64,000 nucleotides of DNA, taken from contig CM066314.1 of assembly GCA_033807775.1 (NCBI GenBank), forward strand, positions 40,276,001 through 40,340,000. The letters are read 5' to 3'. A program made the position numbers and the translations under genes. Positions 60,018 to 64,000 of this stretch are shown here, in pieces. The DNA is from Saussurea involucrata (Eukaryota > Streptophyta > Magnoliopsida > Asterales > Asteraceae). Below the pieces are notes generated by a model, which saw only the letters and a list, made by a program, of their open reading frames with translations, was not told the DNA's origin and did not search any database. Numbering within the stretch: position 1 is the stretch's first letter; each line of letters opens with the position of its first letter.

Positions 60018-60759
60018 ACAATAACAATAGAAGCTTCTTAGGAATAAGTAGAACTATACAGGAAGCAAGAAGTTCCACGAGATACAGGATACAATAACAT
60101 CCGAATCTTTTCTAAACAGAATAACCAGAAGAGGATCAGGTTCAAATTCCACACAACATGTTATACAATTAGAAGAAGAAATAGATTTGGACATAAATAT
60201 AAATCTCTATAATCAACATCAATTGGATATATTAAATCCAAGAGTCTTGTATCAAACAGGTTTATTAAACATAAATACAGTATTAATTCAAAGTAGCCGA
60301 GAAGAAAGCCTAAGAGTTGTAGGCAATTCAGTAACAGTAGACTTATTCTCACCTGACACAATACAGAAAATTAAACAATCAGGTAAACATTTTGCACACA
60401 TAGGATTAGTAATCATAGGAATAAAAGCTTTAGGCAGGAAAAACTTAGGAACAAAATTATTAGCATTATTATTAGATAAAAGTTGGAAAGTAGAGCTAAA
60501 AAAGGCAATAATTTCAGGAATGGAAATAGATTTAAGCCAAAATACGGCTTTATTTTATTGTACACCAGGAATCTTAAAAGATATAAAAGATCTACAAAAT
60601 ATTAAAATCGCATTACAAACCAAGGGATACGAAAACTATGAAGGAAATAACATAGTCATAAGTATAGGAGTACTAGGAAAAGCTAGTAATAGGTCAGGAA
60701 TGAAATATAAAGTTAACATTGAAGGAATTGTGAATACAATAGCTTCAAAATCTATATAG
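60014..60759 (+). pseudogene. Pararetrovirus movement-protein region
   Basis: It starts at the ATGA overlap, is shifted by a 4-bp loss near 60076, then is open from 60187 to a TAG at 60757. It contains the 30K-superfamily movement-protein core (HIGLVIIGIKALGRKN, DLFSPDTI). The TAG is followed at once by ATG at 60760, in the same frame as the coat region. In badna/tungroviruses this domain is the N-terminal part of the polyprotein, so the stop may be a mutation. Confidence 0.8.
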
Positions 60760-62544
60760 ATGATAGATCCAGTTAAAATAGATCCTGAAGAATTAGCAGG
60801 ATTATAATGGCAATTAAATGACTTGAAGGAACAAGAAAACGAAGTTTTAGTGCCAAAAAGAAGTTATATCTATGAAGACATAGATGGAACACAAAGTCTA
60901 AGATTTGTAGATTTTAAAAAAGAATCATTGAACGATAAGGATGACGATGAAACAGAATATAATTTTATGAATATAGACCATGATACAGACACAGAACCAA
61001 AATATGATACAGAAAACGAAGATGGTGAAACTCTAATAGGGTTTGATAAATTCGAAGAAGAAGAATTTGATTATAGTTTAATAGACTACTTAGAAGAAGA
61101 AGAAAATACATGGTATAAAATAGAAGAAACCAATAAAACATTGGAACAAATTATTAATAAAAAATTCACAGAATTAAATATACAAGAAGAAACAGATGAC
61201 ATGATTATGGAATGCATGACAGAATTGGGCATGACATATGAAGAAAGTTATAAAAGCTTACAAGAATACTACAATTTACCCTTAGTAGAAAATATTTTAC
61301 AAGGAAAGACTATGTTGTCTGACTTTTATAAACAAGAACATGGCTACATGGATACAGACATGAATAACCCATATAAAAGACCAAAAACAGAATGGGGAGA
61401 AGTTGGAAATAATTCACAAGATACAAGTGGAAGAGAAACATGGACAAAGCCTTCTACAAGTTATCAACAAGAATCAAACGCTATAGGTAAAGGAAATAGA
61501 TTACCTATAGGACATACATTCAGTAGTAACATGTTAATTTTAGAAAAACAAAAACCACAGTTATGGATAGATGAAATTTTAATATGGGAACAGACAGTTG
61601 TAAGGATGTGGGAAACAAACAAAAAAGATAGCATGGATATGTTTTCTTATTTAGAAACCACATTAGGCCCAATATCTCTAGGAATTTGGCAAAGCAAAAA
61701 GGCCCAAGACCCAGATGGGATTAATAGGCTGAAAGCCCTAGGAGATAACCCATACAATTTTACATCACAAATAAGAACTCTTATTCTAGGAGTTGACCCA
61801 GCAAAAAATAATACCCATATACAAGATACAGCAATAAGAAACTTAGAACAGTTAAGTATCGCAGATATGAAATACATAAATGAATTTACATTAGACTTCT
61901 CAAGGTTACTTTCACAAACAGGACAAGCAATGGATGATGAGTTATGCAACAAATATTTTATAAAATTACCAGGAGATCTGGGAAAAAATATACATGAAAA
62001 CTGGAAACAAAATTATGAAAATATAAAAAATCTAGGTATCGGACCTAGAATAACTTATACATTTGGAATATTAGAAGAAAAATGCAAAGAGGTGGCTTTA
62101 TAGGAACAATTGAAGAAGAATGCATACGCGTTCTGTAAAACAGCAATATATACACCTCAAGCCTATGGTCATTACGATAAAAATAAGAAGAAATTAAGAA
62201 AAAGTACAACATACCAAAAAGGATATAACAAACCTTACTATAATAAAAACAAGTATGTCAGAAAACCACAAACACGAAAATGTAAATGTTTTATTTGCGG
62301 AGATGAAAAACATCTAGCTAATAAATGTCCTAATAAAAATAAAAATATAGAGAGAACCAATCTTATAGAACAAATAGGAGATTATGAAATAGAACTATTA
62401 AACTCAGATAATTCTGAAAATGAATCTATATACAGTATATATAGTGATAAATAAGATGACTCATTAACAAAAATAACATATACATATGTTAATATAGAGC
62501 AGGATTGTGAACACAATTGGATAAGCAAAAGAGGAAACAATTAA
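60760..62544 (+). pseudogene. Pararetrovirus coat/nucleocapsid region
   Basis: One frame with in-frame stops at 60805 (TAA), 62101 (TAG), 62452 (TAA) and 62542 (TAA). An acidic N-terminal part is followed by the coat core (LWIDEILIWEQTVVRMWE, YINEFTLDFSRLLSQTG), then a Lys-rich stretch with CFICGDEKHLANKC, the CCHC RNA-binding motif typical of caulimovirid coat proteins. The same frame leads on into protease and RT. Confidence 0.8.
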
Positions 62545-64000
62545 ATAAAATGCTATAGTTGTGGATATTATCCAAGTATCGAAAAAAGAGCACAATGTAA
62601 CATATGTTTTAAAGAAATCTGTTATCTTTGTCTAAAAGACACATTTAATCTAGAAATACAAAAAACAAAAGAAGTTGGTACAACATCCAACAACAATAAA
62701 TGTCATGAAAAAATAGAAAAATTAGAATTAATAACAGAATTACATACTTTAAAAATCAAGAATTTAGAAGAAAAAATAAAACACCTGGAAGACATATTGG
62801 AAAAGAACAAACAAAAAGTCGAAATCAACGACGCTAAAATGTCTCAAGAAACCGAACAGACTTACATTCAAACCATGGGATTCACAAATATGATTCATGT
62901 ACAATGTAGATTATGGTTAGACAGCAACAAGTTTGTTGATCTAACAGCATTAGTAGATACAGGAGCAACAAAAAGCGTAGTATCTTACACATTAATCCCT
63001 AAACAATACCATAAAGTGTTGCCCTATAAATTAGTCACAAGAACAATCGAAAGTAGACTTATCTCTGTTACCCATTATGTAGAACCAACAGGAATACAAT
63101 TCTTAGATTTTTCAGGGAATTACACTATTAAATATGAAATACCACAGGTTAACATTAATCCCGAATATATCAAATCCTCCGACTTTATTTTAGGATTAAA
63201 TTTTCTATTCGGATTAAATGGTGCTATCACCCTTACACGGAACTATGTCACATTAAGTAAACAAATTTACAGCTTCCCAACCAACAGGTACAACACTACA
63301 TCAGAGTTCGCTCGAAAGCGTGGTGGACAAGGTAAATTAGAATTCTTAAAACAAGACCAAAACAAAACGTCCGTGGAAAACGAATCAATTAAATTACTCA
63401 CAAATTTCTTAACACATGAATTAGAAAAAGGAGTAGAAGTTACAAAGAGTATAAATCACCCTATGATCTTACATTTAGAAAAAATAGGACTCATAGGAGA
63501 AGATATAAAAAATTCAAAGGTAAAACACATATGTAAATTCAAAATTAAAAATCCTGATATAACAATCCGGACGGCCAACATAGCATATAGCCCTTTGGAT
63601 AAAGAAGAATTTAAAAAACAAATACCAGAGATGTTGGAACAAAAACTAATCAGAAAATCAGAAAGTCCTCATAGATCCGCAGCTTTTATGGTAAGAAACC
63701 ACGGAGAAATAAAAAGAGGAAAAGCTAGAATAGTCTATAATTACAAACGTCTTAATGACAATACCGAAGATGATGGATACAACATCCCTAACAAAGACAG
63801 TTTGCTAAATCTAATACAGAAAAAGAAAATATTTTCAAAATTCGACTTAAAGTCAGGATATAATCAGCTACAGCTTGAAGAAACCTTCAAACCATGGACA
63901 GCTTTCACATGTCCAGAAGGACAGTATGAATGGAATGTTCTTAGTTTTGGACTCAAGAACGCACCATCTATATTCCAAAGATTTATGGACAGTATATTTC
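62545..64000 (+). pseudogene. Pararetrovirus second zinc finger, protease and RT, runs off the window
   Basis: Open for 485 codons to the edge. It begins with a cysteine array CYSCGYYPSIEKRAQC..CYLC whose spacing is C-x2-C-x11-C-x2-C-x4-C-x2-C, a pattern reported as particular to badna- and tungroviruses. Then come a coil, the retropepsin ALVDTGATKSVVS (about 62947), and RT from KARIVYNYKRLND through KFDLKSGYNQLQLEE and LSFGLKNAPSIFQRFM. The catalytic YXDD lies beyond the window. This section has no stops of its own, but it is downstream of four. Confidence 0.85.

Larger units (their letters stand above)
57806..64000 (+). mobile_element. Endogenous pararetrovirus (Caulimoviridae, badna/tungro-like), rearranged
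   Basis: Scrambled viral fragments (57806-58733) precede a more orderly genome part: a promoter-like region with a 101-bp duplication, primer site, leader, ORF1, ORF2 and a polyprotein that runs off the right edge. There is no LTR and no integrase, as expected for Caulimoviridae. Stops, a 4-bp loss and rearrangements show an old, non-functional integrated copy. Confidence 0.85.

Overview
This is plant nuclear repeat DNA. It has no rRNA or tRNA genes and no clear single-copy host gene. It does contain Ty1/copia and Ty3/gypsy LTR retrotransposons with initiator-tRNA-Met or tRNA-Asp type primer sites, a mutator-like (MULE) transposase with GT-AG introns, foldback MITEs set in (TA)n, and an endogenous pararetrovirus. 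The style of the copia gag and gypsy families suggests a daisy-family (Asteraceae) genome, but that is an impression rather than a proof.

Layout. 1-3393: 5' part of a minus-strand, deleted copia element (C0). It sits in a hAT-like non-autonomous element (3394-4004). 4105-7140: a plus-strand, multi-exon ULP1-like cysteine-protease pseudogene. 8201-8458: a small coiled-coil ORF. From 8664: a minus-strand FAR1/MURA-type MULE transposase pseudogene. The protease, the small ORF and the transposase look like one Kaonashi-type MULE. The transposase gene is cut between 10943 and 55203 by a 44.3-kb nest of five LTR elements, and its 5' exons resume at 55203-56062.

The nest. G1 is a minus-strand chromovirus-like gypsy (10944-55202) that inserted into the transposase exon. 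Copia C1 (11758-23655) sits in the 3' LTR of G1. G2 (24541-48750), a gag-only gypsy, sits in the last codons of the G1 pol gene. G3 (26092-33444), an Athila-like gag-protease element, sits in one G2 LTR. G4 (40263-48618), a decayed chromovirus-like gypsy, sits in the other G2 LTR. Each junction shows a 5-bp target duplication, one of them with a mismatch, and the interrupted host sequence rejoins exactly. G3 has almost identical LTRs and is the youngest datable layer.

C1 is odd in two ways. It has no 5' LTR and ends inside its primer-binding site. Downstream of pol it carries a large extra ORF that looks like an independent gene, with a TATA box, a pyrimidine-rich leader, a candidate leader intron and a candidate in-frame coding intron.

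56383-57754: four different foldback MITEs in a row, separated by (TA)n tracts. 57806-64000: a rearranged badnavirus/tungrovirus-like endogenous pararetrovirus. It consists of scrambled fragments followed by leader, primer site, ORF1, ORF2 and a polyprotein (movement, coat, zinc fingers, protease, RT) broken by stops and running off the window. Nearly every coding region is defective. The exceptions are the G3 gag-protease ORF and most of the G1 gag-pol.
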